DNA of 18,259 nucleotides from Myxococcales bacterium (GTDB lineage: Bacteria; Myxococcota_A; Polyangia; Haliangiales; J016), in contig JABAAV010000002.1 of the NCBI GenBank assembly GCA_014238595.1, positions 1 through 18,259 on the forward strand, read 5' to 3'. The stretch's first letter is position 1. Each line of letters opens with the position of its first letter. The notes beneath the pieces are model-generated. The model did no database searches. It had not been told where the DNA came from and saw nothing but the letters and a program-made list of their open reading frames with translations. The position numbers were made by a program, and so were the translations under genes. Shown here in pieces: positions 1-6,904 of the stretch.

Positions 1-37
1 AAATGATGCTCATTGTTGATCAAATGATGCTCATTTG
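1..37. promoter_or_regulatory. Two tandem palindromic operator-like sites
   Basis: The 14-base word AAATGATGCTCATT occurs at 1-14 and again at 22-35, a period of 21 bp or two helical turns. Each copy is an inverted repeat, AATGA-TGC-TCATT. The second extends to a perfect 7-3-7 palindrome, CAAATGATGCTCATTTG, at 21-37. Tandem palindromes on the same face of the helix, about 65-100 bp ahead of the lipoprotein start, fit a dimeric repressor or activator binding twice. I cannot name the regulator. The window is cut at base 1, so more copies may lie to the left, and the sites could equally serve an upstream gene. Confidence 0.45.
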
Positions 38-86
38 TTAACAATGGCAGGTCGTTTACGAGTATCTACTGTTCATATAGATAATT

Positions 87-92
87 GGGAGG
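87..92 (+). promoter_or_regulatory. Ribosome binding site that fixes the lipoprotein start
   Basis: GGGAGG lies 7 nt before the ATG at 100. It overlaps the in-frame TTG at 85, so that TTG is not the start. Starting at 100 also places a clean lipoprotein signal peptide at the N-terminus. Confidence 0.8.
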
Positions 93-99
93 ATTGTTG

Positions 100-1548
100 A
101 TGAAGCGTCTTTATATAGTTGTTGTTACGTGTTTGTTTTTTGTATCATGCACCTGTTCATCTGCTTCGTCTGAAGATTTTTCTGGTACAAATGCCTCTGA
201 TGCAAGTAACGATAATCCTAGCCGTGAATCGGGTACGACAGGTATTGCCGGAACAGTGTGGATGCCTGCCAATAATCCAACGGCATTGTCTAATCCATCA
301 CATGCCATACCTGTTTTCAATGCATTGATTTATGTGTCGTCGTTCAAGCCTGAACCATTGGATCATCGTCTTTCATGTATTGCATGTGCTGTGCCTTCAC
401 AAAAACATGCGTTTTCGAAGCATGATGGAACGTTTTCTTTAAATGAAATTGCTGGTGGTGATTATTGGGTAACGATTAGCAAAGGTGGATTTCGTCGTTC
501 GTTTGAAATCACGATTGCCGATGATGAATTGATAGAGCTCGATGAAGCACAAACGACGTTGCCTAGTCTCCATGATCCAGAATACGGAACAGAAATACCC
601 AGTATTGCTTTGGTGACTGGTGACTATGACAAGATTCAAGATGTGTTGGCCAAACTTGGTATTGGTCAGATTGATCCATTAAACGAATTTATTATGGATA
701 GCCATGAAGGCTTTTACGAAATTTATCGTGGTGCCAACATTGAATCATTTGATGTTGACGAGGAAACCCCAACGGTGATGGATTTATTACAAGATATTGA
801 ATTGATGAGTCAGTATCAGATAATATTATTTCCTTGCTCTGATGGCTTGAATGAAAAACATAGCTTGAAAACCTATCCACCTATTGTGTGGCAAAACATC
901 CGAGAATATATTCGTCGTGGAGGAAAACTATATGTCACAGATTGGTCTGGTGATTATGTTGATAATATTTTCCCTGAACAGATGACCTTCGCCGATGCTA
1001 TGATTGGCGATAATGCATTTGTTATAGATACACCAGCCTCAGCATGGGATGGTGTTGATTGGGATTCTGAGCAATTTAAAACGGCCAGTGGTATACCCAG
1101 TTATGACATTCATTATGCCTATGCCGCAGATGATGATTTGCGTCTATGGCTGATGGATCAAGAGAGTTTTATTCCCATTCTTTCCTCTCTTGATGGGGAC
1201 ACTGCAATGGGTACCATCAATTCGGAAAGTTTTCCTATCAGTGATGGTTGGACACAGATTCAATCGCTCCAATCGGTATCTTTGGGTATCGATGAGGATG
1301 GACAACCTGTTGTCGATACACCCAAAGTCTATGTAGTGGGTGATGTTAATGGGATTCCCACAAATTGTCCAAATGCAGGATGTCAACCGATGACAGTAAC
1401 CTTTGAACCTGTCGGATGCGGTCGTGTGATGTATTCCACATACCATACTGCCGATCAGTCGCATGAAGGACTGCTCCCTCAAGAGCGAATTTTAATATAT
1501 TTGATGATGGAGCTTGGTGAATGCAAGTCTGAATCTATTATTAACTGA
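100..1548 (+). CDS. Lipoprotein with carboxypeptidase-regulatory-like domain
   Basis: This 482-residue predicted lipoprotein has no enzymatic assignment I can defend. Residues 1-16 are a signal peptide (KR, then a hydrophobic stretch) ending in FVSC, with Cys17 the likely lipidation site. A low-complexity Ser/Asp/Asn linker follows. Residues about 48-142 (GIAGTVW through the GGDYWVTISKGGF segment) have the form of a carboxypeptidase-regulatory-like/CnaB-type beta-sandwich, with a CxxC at the CIAC segment. From about residue 164 (PSIALVTGDY) there is an alpha/beta region with a hydrophobic strand before PCSDG and the segment REYIRRGGKLYVTDW. That segment resembles the ThuA/glutamine-amidotransferase-like fold seen in secreted Myxococcota lipoproteins; no catalytic triad is evident. 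The start is ATG 100, chosen for its GGGAGG. The alanine symporter gene follows after 42 nt. Attachment to the inner or outer membrane cannot be read from the sequence. Confidence 0.8.
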   Translation: MKRLYIVVVTCLFFVSCTCSSASSEDFSGTNASDASNDNPSRESGTTGIAGTVWMPANNPTALSNPSHAIPVFNALIYVSSFKPEPLDHRLSCIACAVPSQKHAFSKHDGTFSLNEIAGGDYWVTISKGGFRRSFEITIADDELIELDEAQTTLPSLHDPEYGTEIPSIALVTGDYDKIQDVLAKLGIGQIDPLNEFIMDSHEGFYEIYRGANIESFDVDEETPTVMDLLQDIELMSQYQIILFPCSDGLNEKHSLKTYPPIVWQNIREYIRRGGKLYVTDWSGDYVDNIFPEQMTFADAMIGDNAFVIDTPASAWDGVDWDSEQFKTASGIPSYDIHYAYAADDDLRLWLMDQESFIPILSSLDGDTAMGTINSESFPISDGWTQIQSLQSVSLGIDEDGQPVVDTPKVYVVGDVNGIPTNCPNAGCQPMTVTFEPVGCGRVMYSTYHTADQSHEGLLPQERILIYLMMELGECKSESIIN

Positions 1549-1576
1549 TTTTCTATGATTATATGATTAACACAGA

Positions 1577-1583
1577 AAAGGTG
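1577..1583 (+). promoter_or_regulatory. Ribosome binding site of the AGCS symporter gene
   Basis: AAAGGTG lies 7 nt before the ATG at 1591. It supports that start and independent translation of the second gene in this run. Confidence 0.6.
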
Positions 1584-1590
1584 AACTATT

Positions 1591-3246
1591 ATGAAAGAAA
1601 TTGTTGAGCATATTAATACGTATCTATGGGCATATCCATCTGTTTTTCCATGGCTCGTTGCTTTGTTATTATGTGTTGGCTTGTTTTTGACCGTCAAGCT
1701 ATCGTTTATTCAAGTACGTCGTATGGGACATTCTCTACGCGTGGTTGCAGGCAAATATGATGACCCTGATGACCCAGGGGATGTGACACATTTTCAAGCA
1801 CTCTGTACGGCGTTATCTGCAACGGTCGGTATCGGGAACATTGCAGGTGTTGCATTGGCGATTCATTATGGCGGACCGGGTGCATTGTTTTGGATGTGGA
1901 TCACTGCATTTTTAGGTACGGCTGTTAAATATACGGAATGTACCTTGGCTGTTCGATATCGTGGATTTGATTCAGATGGTAATGCATCGGGTGGTCCAAT
2001 GTATTACATTGAAAAAGGGCTTGGAAAAGCATGGAAGCCTGCAGCAATCTTTTTCTCAGGGTGTGCCATTTTATCTGCCTTTGGTAGCGGTAATATGGTT
2101 CAAGCAAATACTGTATCTCAAAGTGCATTTGATTCTTTCGGTGTTTCCCATGTTGTTGTCGGTGTTATTTTGTCGATTGTGATTGGTGCGGTTATTTTGG
2201 GTGGTATTCAATCCATAGCCAAAGTCGCCAGTAAAATTGCACCGATTATGGCTGGAATTTATGTGTCTGGCGCAGTGCTTATTTTGTTGCTTCATCTCGG
2301 TGATGTTCCTGGTGCATTTATGTCTATTTTTAGCAATGCATTTAATCCACAAGCAGGTGTTTCCGGTGTTGTTGCAGGAAGTATCAGTACAACATTACTT
2401 TGGGGTGTACGTCGTGGTCTTTTTTCCAATGAAGCAGGGCTAGGAAGTGCTGCAATTGCTCATGCTGCTGCAAAAACGAAAGAGCCTATTCGTGAAGGTG
2501 CCGTTGCAATGATGGGGCCAGTGATTGATACATTGATTATTTGTACATTGACAGGATTGATTATTATTTTGACAGGTACATGGGATATCAAAAAGAATGA
2601 TGTTCTTCTTCCATTAACCGAAATAGAAGAAGTCAAAATGAATAATACAGCATCTCAAGATACTCGATTCACAATCGCCGTGACCAATGGCCAACAAGAA
2701 CAAATTTCATTTATGGTCAATGGTAGTTCTGTTGATGGTGCTTCTTTAGGAAGTTACGATGCACAAGACAGATTCGTTCCTTTTCAAGGAATGTTGACCT
2801 ATGATGCTGTTGAAAAACAACTGTATACCTCCGATGGCAGAACGATGGATTGGATTGTTCGAGGAAACATGTTGCAGACGGGTGCTGTTTTGACGCAATG
2901 GGCCTTTGCCAAGGGGTTAGAGCCTATTACCGATTATGGTGGATGGATTGTAACGCTGTCGGTTTTCTTATTCGCTATCTCATCAATTATTTCATGGTCA
3001 TATTACGGTGATCGATGTGTGGAATATCTGTTCGGTGCAAAATATCTCATCCATTATCGATTGTGTTATGTCCTATTTGTTTTCTTAGGTGCTGTCTTTG
3101 CACTCGAATTAGTATGGGCCTTTGGAGATATGGCGTTAGGACTCATGGCGTTGCCTAATTTAATTGCAATTGTTCTTTTGTTGCCTGAAGTCTTGCGGCT
3201 TACTAAAGATTATTTTTCACGGATGGATGCCTCTGCTAAAAAATAA
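1591..3246 (+). CDS. AGCS-family sodium:alanine/glycine symporter
   Basis: This inner-membrane secondary transporter imports alanine or glycine with Na+ (or H+). The AGCS signature is plain: VGIGNIAGVALA and GGPGALFWMWITAFLG around residues 76-112, then KYTEC, GGPMYYIEKGLG, the SNEAGLGSA motif near residue 280 and SYYGDRCVEYLFG near 470. About ten hydrophobic segments are visible. The protein has 551 residues, whereas family members are usually about 440-490. The excess is a hydrophilic, beta-rich insert at about residues 333-425, between the segment DTLIICTLTGLIIILTG and the segment that resumes at LTQWAFAKGL. Start ATG 1591 has AAAGGTG upstream. It is probably cotranscribed with the preceding lipoprotein gene. 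Substrate choice between alanine and glycine cannot be decided here. Confidence 0.93.
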   Translation: MKEIVEHINTYLWAYPSVFPWLVALLLCVGLFLTVKLSFIQVRRMGHSLRVVAGKYDDPDDPGDVTHFQALCTALSATVGIGNIAGVALAIHYGGPGALFWMWITAFLGTAVKYTECTLAVRYRGFDSDGNASGGPMYYIEKGLGKAWKPAAIFFSGCAILSAFGSGNMVQANTVSQSAFDSFGVSHVVVGVILSIVIGAVILGGIQSIAKVASKIAPIMAGIYVSGAVLILLLHLGDVPGAFMSIFSNAFNPQAGVSGVVAGSISTTLLWGVRRGLFSNEAGLGSAAIAHAAAKTKEPIREGAVAMMGPVIDTLIICTLTGLIIILTGTWDIKKNDVLLPLTEIEEVKMNNTASQDTRFTIAVTNGQQEQISFMVNGSSVDGASLGSYDAQDRFVPFQGMLTYDAVEKQLYTSDGRTMDWIVRGNMLQTGAVLTQWAFAKGLEPITDYGGWIVTLSVFLFAISSIISWSYYGDRCVEYLFGAKYLIHYRLCYVLFVFLGAVFALELVWAFGDMALGLMALPNLIAIVLLLPEVLRLTKDYFSRMDASAKK

Positions 3247-3273
3247 TACGATGGCATGCTGTCCAGACTGAGC

Positions 3274-3305
3274 GCTGTACTGAACTGATCAATGTTCAGT
3301 ACAGC
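3274..3305. terminator. Perfect 12-bp hairpin between convergent genes
   Basis: GCTGTACTGAAC (3274-3285) is followed by an 8-nt loop and its exact reverse complement, GTTCAGTACAGC (3294-3305). It sits in the 89-bp gap where the symporter gene (plus) and the glycine-cleavage run (minus) converge, the expected place for a bidirectional terminator. Neither side carries a U-tract, so it is not a canonical intrinsic terminator. It may instead stabilise 3' ends or work with Rho. Confidence 0.55.
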
Positions 3306-3335
3306 AATGATTGAGCGATGACTGCACGTTATAGA

Positions 3336-3560
3336 TTATCTGAAATGACGACCTAACCCGTACAATCCAATACCTCCAAGCAGAATAATTATCGCGATAA
3401 CCAAAGACGGTGGTGTGTCATTGCCGATTGAAGTTACTGAAGATGCTGAACCTAATCCAACCCATCGATCAGCGGCAGCAACAACACCTAAAATAATCAA
3501 CAAAATACCAAATGTTCTCAGACGACTACTCCAACGTTTTTGAAGTCGTGTGGGTGCCAT
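3336..3560 (-). CDS. Small two-helix membrane protein of unknown function
   Basis: This 74-residue protein starts with a basic N-terminus (RLQKRWSSRLR). Two hydrophobic segments follow, FGILLIILGVVAAA and LVIAIIILLGGIGLYGLG, joined by a polar Ser/Gly/Asn loop, and the end is a basic GRHFR. This is a small inner-membrane hairpin protein. The layout resembles DUF3185-like small proteins, but I cannot assign a family. The ATG at 3560 is preferred over an in-frame TTG at 3575 that would overlap gcvH; it lies 4 nt past the gcvH stop and has no clear Shine-Dalgarno, suggesting coupled translation. It is the last gene of the minus-strand run, before the hairpin. Any link to glycine cleavage is only positional. 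Confidence 0.6.
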   Translation of the reverse strand: MAPTRLQKRWSSRLRTFGILLIILGVVAAADRWVGLGSASSVTSIGNDTPPSLVIAIIILLGGIGLYGLGRHFR

Positions 3561-3564
3561 GGAA

Positions 3565-3948
3565 TTATTGTGCAATAAATGCTTCGTAATCAGTGGCAGT
3601 GAGAAGCTCTTTTAATTCATTTGGATCATCAATGCTAACTTCAATCATCCATCCATTGTCATAGGGGGCATCGTTGATGAGCTCTGGGGCATCCAATAAT
3701 GCACTGTTTATTTTTGTTACAGTGCCTGTGATTGGTGCAAAGAGATCAGAAACAGCTTTGACACTTTCTATGCTTCCAAAAATAACACCTTTGGAAATAG
3801 ATTGATTTTCTGAAGGCAAATCAACCATTGTGACATCGCCTAGTTGATCAACAGCAAACTGTGTAATGCCTACACGAATAATGTTATCAGTGACCAAAGC
3901 CCATTCATGATCTTTGGTATAGACAAGGTTTTTTGGGTAATTTTGCAT
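3565..3948 (-). CDS. gcvH: Glycine cleavage system H protein
   Basis: This 127-residue lipoyl carrier shuttles the aminomethyl group between the P, T and L proteins of the glycine cleavage system. The lipoyl hammerhead fold is recognisable. Key features are YTKDHEWA near the start, GITQFAVDQLGDV, and the lipoylation site ESVKAVSD with Lys64, matching the usual position. NDAPYDNGWMIEV, the standard C-terminal half, follows. Length is normal. The start is fixed by AGGAGAG 7 nt upstream of ATG 3948; the open frame extends to 4029 but would run into gcvT. gcvT ends 16 nt upstream, so the two are cotranscribed. No gcvP lies in the window. Confidence 0.97.
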   Translation of the reverse strand: MQNYPKNLVYTKDHEWALVTDNIIRVGITQFAVDQLGDVTMVDLPSENQSISKGVIFGSIESVKAVSDLFAPITGTVTKINSALLDAPELINDAPYDNGWMIEVSIDDPNELKELLTATDYEAFIAQ

Positions 3949-3955
3949 GGGAAAT

Positions 3956-3962
3956 CTCTCCT
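3956..3962 (-). promoter_or_regulatory. Ribosome binding site that fixes the gcvH start
   Basis: On the minus strand AGGAGAG lies 7 nt ahead of ATG 3948, in the short gap next to the gcvT stop at 3965-3967. It rules out the longer frame opening at 4029. It is the strongest ribosome binding site in the minus-strand run, which could raise GcvH output above its neighbours. Confidence 0.75.
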
Positions 3963-3964
3963 GT

Positions 3965-5053
3965 TTATGATCTTGAATAAAAGGAACCTTTAACAATAGT
4001 GGCAGATATATATTTACCACGACAATCAATCAAGATGTTGTGGTCGATTGTTGCATGTTCACTAGGAACATATCCCATACCAATGGCACCACCTTGCGTG
4101 ATAAACGCATTGCCGCTTGTTACTTTGCCAATAGGTTTGTTCTCACAAGATAAAATGGGATAACCTTGACGTGGAATACCACGATCATTCATGACAAATC
4201 CAACGAGTTTTTTGGAGATGCCTTGTTTTTTCTGTGCAATCAGAGATTCTTTGCCAATAAAATCACTAGCATTGGGTTTAACCAACCAACCTAAACAGGC
4301 TTCATACGGTGTCGTTGTTTCATCAATGTCATTGCCATAAAGACATAGCTTTGCTTCGAGTCGTAGTGTATCTCTTGCTGCCAATCCACAAGGTGTTGCT
4401 CCATTGGTTTGTAAAAGTTGCCACAAAGCAATAGATGTTTCGTTATTACATATAATTTCAAAACCATCCTCACCCGTATACCCCGTGCGTGCGATGGTAC
4501 AAGACAAATCATTGATCAATGCTTTTTTGAAATGAAATCTTTGTAACTCTTGTAAGTTGTCTTTTGATAAATCAGAAATTAAAGAAACAGCCTCAGGACC
4601 TTGTAACGCAATCAACGCTGTATCTTTGGATAAATCCAAAAATGCTGTGTCCATTAAAAGATGATTCTTGATCCATTCGGTATCTTTGTGATGATTGGCC
4701 GCATTGAGAATGATAAGATAGCGTTTGTTATTTTCTCGATAAACAATGCAATCATCTATAATGCCACCGGATTCATTACAAAAAACAGTGTACAATGATG
4801 ACCCATCAATGAGTGTTGAAATATCATTGGTGATGAGATTTTGTATTGTGTGTTCGGCATCATCACCATAGATGACAACCAAGCCCATGTGAGAAACGTC
4901 AAAAAGTCCTGATGTTTGTCGAACAGCATTGTGTTCATGACGGACACCTTGGGGATATTGTATAGGCATTGACCATCCTGCAAAAGGTACCATTGTTGCT
5001 TTCTCTTTAAGATGAATGGCGTTCAATGGTGAATATAGAAGATCAGTTGTCAT
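3965..5053 (-). CDS. gcvT: Glycine cleavage T protein (aminomethyltransferase)
   Basis: This 362-residue protein transfers the methylene group from aminomethylated GcvH to tetrahydrofolate and releases ammonia. Family hallmarks appear in order: VPFAGWSMPIQYP near residue 22, FDVSHMG at 51-57, NDIS, GGIIDDCIVYR with Asp100/Asp101 matching the catalytic aspartate region, LQGPEA, RTGYTGEDGFEI, GLAARDTLRLEA, then the C-terminal domain with GFVMNDRGIPRQGYPI and IGKVTSG. Length is normal for the family and no key segment is missing. Its ATG overlaps the TGA of the upstream CrtC/AttH-like gene as ATGA (5050-5053), so translation is coupled to that gene. No separate Shine-Dalgarno is evident. gcvH follows 16 nt downstream. 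Confidence 0.97.
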   Translation of the reverse strand: MTTDLLYSPLNAIHLKEKATMVPFAGWSMPIQYPQGVRHEHNAVRQTSGLFDVSHMGLVVIYGDDAEHTIQNLITNDISTLIDGSSLYTVFCNESGGIIDDCIVYRENNKRYLIILNAANHHKDTEWIKNHLLMDTAFLDLSKDTALIALQGPEAVSLISDLSKDNLQELQRFHFKKALINDLSCTIARTGYTGEDGFEIICNNETSIALWQLLQTNGATPCGLAARDTLRLEAKLCLYGNDIDETTTPYEACLGWLVKPNASDFIGKESLIAQKKQGISKKLVGFVMNDRGIPRQGYPILSCENKPIGKVTSGNAFITQGGAIGMGYVPSEHATIDHNILIDCRGKYISATIVKGSFYSRS

Positions 5054-6087
5054 GTCATTGAGTTTGCAGAAAGTATTTCTGTGTGATGTTTTGTTACTTC
5101 TAAATTGTCAGTACGATGTGCTATTTCAAAATGTCCTCGATGAGGTGCGGACAATGTTGTTATTTTGTTCCATGGGGCTAAACGATTCACTCTTGTCCAT
5201 AATGTGACTTCTAAATTAGCGACATCTGTATGTGAACACCAAATTTTATCTCCGTCTGGATCTGTGTATGTTGCAACGACCATATCTTGAGCACGACAAA
5301 TATATGTCCCTGAAATTCGTGCTAATGCACCATTACCTCGAAACGTATAATGACCTGTTTTATATCTTCCAAAATTTCTTGGAAGATGCTGAAGTTGATT
5401 CCATTGGTACAGTTGGCCACCTAACGATAAGCTAAGCATCGTTACTGGTGGTAACAGTAGACGTTTATGTTTAATCCGTGCCGTAACGGTTTCTAAAACA
5501 GCGCCACCACCATCAAAATCATTACAATGTCCCCATGCCCAGGTGTGTGCATGTTTTTTCCCCCACACATGCGATTGTCCACCTCTATCGCCTTCTAAGA
5601 CGATTGACTCTCCATTGATGGTAATGGTGCCATGAATAGAAATATCGATGTTTGGAGACAGTGCAGTGGTTTGTCCGAGACCTCGATTGGCATACATGAA
5701 ATCAGGCAGATGCCGATGTGTGGTTGAATTAGGTTTCCAACCTAATTCCCATTTTATATGATGACCTGCACCACTAATTTCTCCATGAGCACTATCATGT
5801 TTGATCTGTGAATTACCAATCGATACATTGAATGGACTGTTATTGGTTTTCAAAGATGCGATAGGAAATTTTTGATTAATCGCAATGTTTTTTGACGGAT
5901 TTTTAGTATTGAATGCCGCAAACCAGAGTTGTGCATACGCTTCTTGGTTTGTTGGATGGTGAATGGTGTATCGAACCCAATAACCTGTGTTTAATGCCTG
6001 GTGATTTAAAGTGATATACCAAACTTCATAGTGTCCAGAATCTGATTCGTTCCAGATGGAAGCATTATCTTTTTCGTTGAGAAACAC
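5050..6087 (-). CDS. CrtC/AttH-like lipocalin-type protein
   Basis: This 345-residue protein is rich in Trp, His and Gly and has no signal peptide or membrane helix. The opening SDSGHYEVWYITLN...GYWVRYTIHHP, followed by YAQLWFAAF, GEISGAGHHIKWEL, GDRGGQSHVWGKKHAHTWAWGHCNDFDG and later GALARISGTY and VVATYTDPDG, has the look of the tandem lipocalin-like domains of the AttH/CrtC/tocopherol-cyclase group. CrtC hydrates carotenoids; many relatives have no known reaction. I infer a hydrophobic ligand, perhaps an isoprenoid or lipid. The start is GTG 6087: an in-frame TGA lies just upstream and no ATG occurs early enough. It begins 4 nt after the SDR stop and ends overlapping gcvT by 4 nt. The SDR partner suggests both act on one substrate. 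Family assignment is by eye. Confidence 0.6.
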   Translation of the reverse strand: MFLNEKDNASIWNESDSGHYEVWYITLNHQALNTGYWVRYTIHHPTNQEAYAQLWFAAFNTKNPSKNIAINQKFPIASLKTNNSPFNVSIGNSQIKHDSAHGEISGAGHHIKWELGWKPNSTTHRHLPDFMYANRGLGQTTALSPNIDISIHGTITINGESIVLEGDRGGQSHVWGKKHAHTWAWGHCNDFDGGGAVLETVTARIKHKRLLLPPVTMLSLSLGGQLYQWNQLQHLPRNFGRYKTGHYTFRGNGALARISGTYICRAQDMVVATYTDPDGDKIWCSHTDVANLEVTLWTRVNRLAPWNKITTLSAPHRGHFEIAHRTDNLEVTKHHTEILSANSMT

Positions 6088-6091
6088 TGAT

Positions 6092-6892
6092 TCAAGAAGT
6101 CACTTTATCGATATTTTTAGGTGGTTTTAATATTTTTTGTAATATCAATCGGATAAGACCTTCTGGAATGATATGAGAGAATAGAACCATTGTTTTATTT
6201 AAAAATCCTGGAATGACATTAATTTTTCCTTGGAACATGGCTGTGATCCCTGCATTAGCAACACGATTGGCTGACATAGAAAACAATGTGGTTGTTCTAT
6301 CTTCAGGCAATCCTGACGCTTTATTGAATTCAGTGTTTGTGGCTCCAGGATATAATCCTGTGACTGAGACTGTTGTTTGTGAGAGTTCTCGAGACAATGC
6401 TCTTGAAAAATGATTCACATAGGCTTTGCTTGCGGTATAGGTGGTATAAAAAGGAATAGAGACATAACCCGCAATTGAGCCAACATTGAGTATGTACAAT
6501 CGGCGTTTGGTTGGCATTCTGATGTCTAAGAAGCGATGTGTTAATTCTGTCAATGAGGTGATGTTCAAGGCAATAAGACTTTGATGTTTTTCAAGTGGTG
6601 CTTGATGAAAGTTTTGATAATGACCTGCGCCGGCATTGTTGATCAAAATATCAACAGGATGGGCTTTGATATGTTCAAGCAGTGTTTCGGTCGCAGAAGA
6701 TTGTGTTAAATCTAATGGAATACAAATTACTTCGATGTGATAAGTTTCTCGCAGAACATCTGCCAAGGACTTTAGACGTTCTTCTCGGCGTGCGAGAAGT
6801 AACAGGTGATAACCTTTGCTTGCTAATATATGTGCAAATTGTTCACCCAATCCACTTGAGGCTCCAGTGATTAAAGCGTATGAGTTTTGCAT
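6092..6892 (-). CDS. Short-chain dehydrogenase/reductase (classical SDR)
   Basis: This 266-residue protein is a classical NAD(P)-dependent oxidoreductase of unknown substrate. The nucleotide-binding TGASSGLG is at residues 9-16 and ARRxERL after beta-2 favours NADP(H). DLT is near residue 61, NNAG at 85-88, catalytic Ser139 in GSIAG, Tyr152 and Lys156 in YTASK, and PGATNTEF follows. The C-terminus is extended and hydrophobic (NKTMVLFSHIIPEGLIRLILQKIL), which could bind a membrane. ATG 6892 is chosen over a TTG at 6898; no strong ribosome site is visible for either. It starts 12 nt after dacB and ends 4 nt before the CrtC/AttH-like gene. The nearest general type is the DltE/YqjQ-like oxidoreductase group. 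Confidence 0.92.
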   Translation of the reverse strand: MQNSYALITGASSGLGEQFAHILASKGYHLLLLARREERLKSLADVLRETYHIEVICIPLDLTQSSATETLLEHIKAHPVDILINNAGAGHYQNFHQAPLEKHQSLIALNITSLTELTHRFLDIRMPTKRRLYILNVGSIAGYVSIPFYTTYTASKAYVNHFSRALSRELSQTTVSVTGLYPGATNTEFNKASGLPEDRTTTLFSMSANRVANAGITAMFQGKINVIPGFLNKTMVLFSHIIPEGLIRLILQKILKPPKNIDKVTS

Positions 6893-6904
6893 AGTCAAAG
6901 AATG

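Noticed and set aside
3..41. Short plus-strand frame MMLIVDQMMLIC across the tandem repeat as the end of an upstream gene
   Set aside because: It consists of the repeated palindrome read as codons and has no recognisable protein character. It cannot be fully excluded because the window starts at base 1.
85..99. TTG start at 85 for the lipoprotein
   Set aside because: It overlaps the GGGAGG ribosome site that serves ATG 100, and ATG 100 gives a proper signal peptide.
1144..1482. Minus-strand open frame of 112 codons inside the lipoprotein gene
   Set aside because: It is antisense to a gene with signal peptide and domain structure, and the product has no family features. It is a shadow of the codon pattern.
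3949..4029. Longer gcvH beginning at 4029
   Set aside because: The extra 27 residues overlap gcvT and are unlike GcvH. AGGAGAG 7 nt before ATG 3948 fixes the start.
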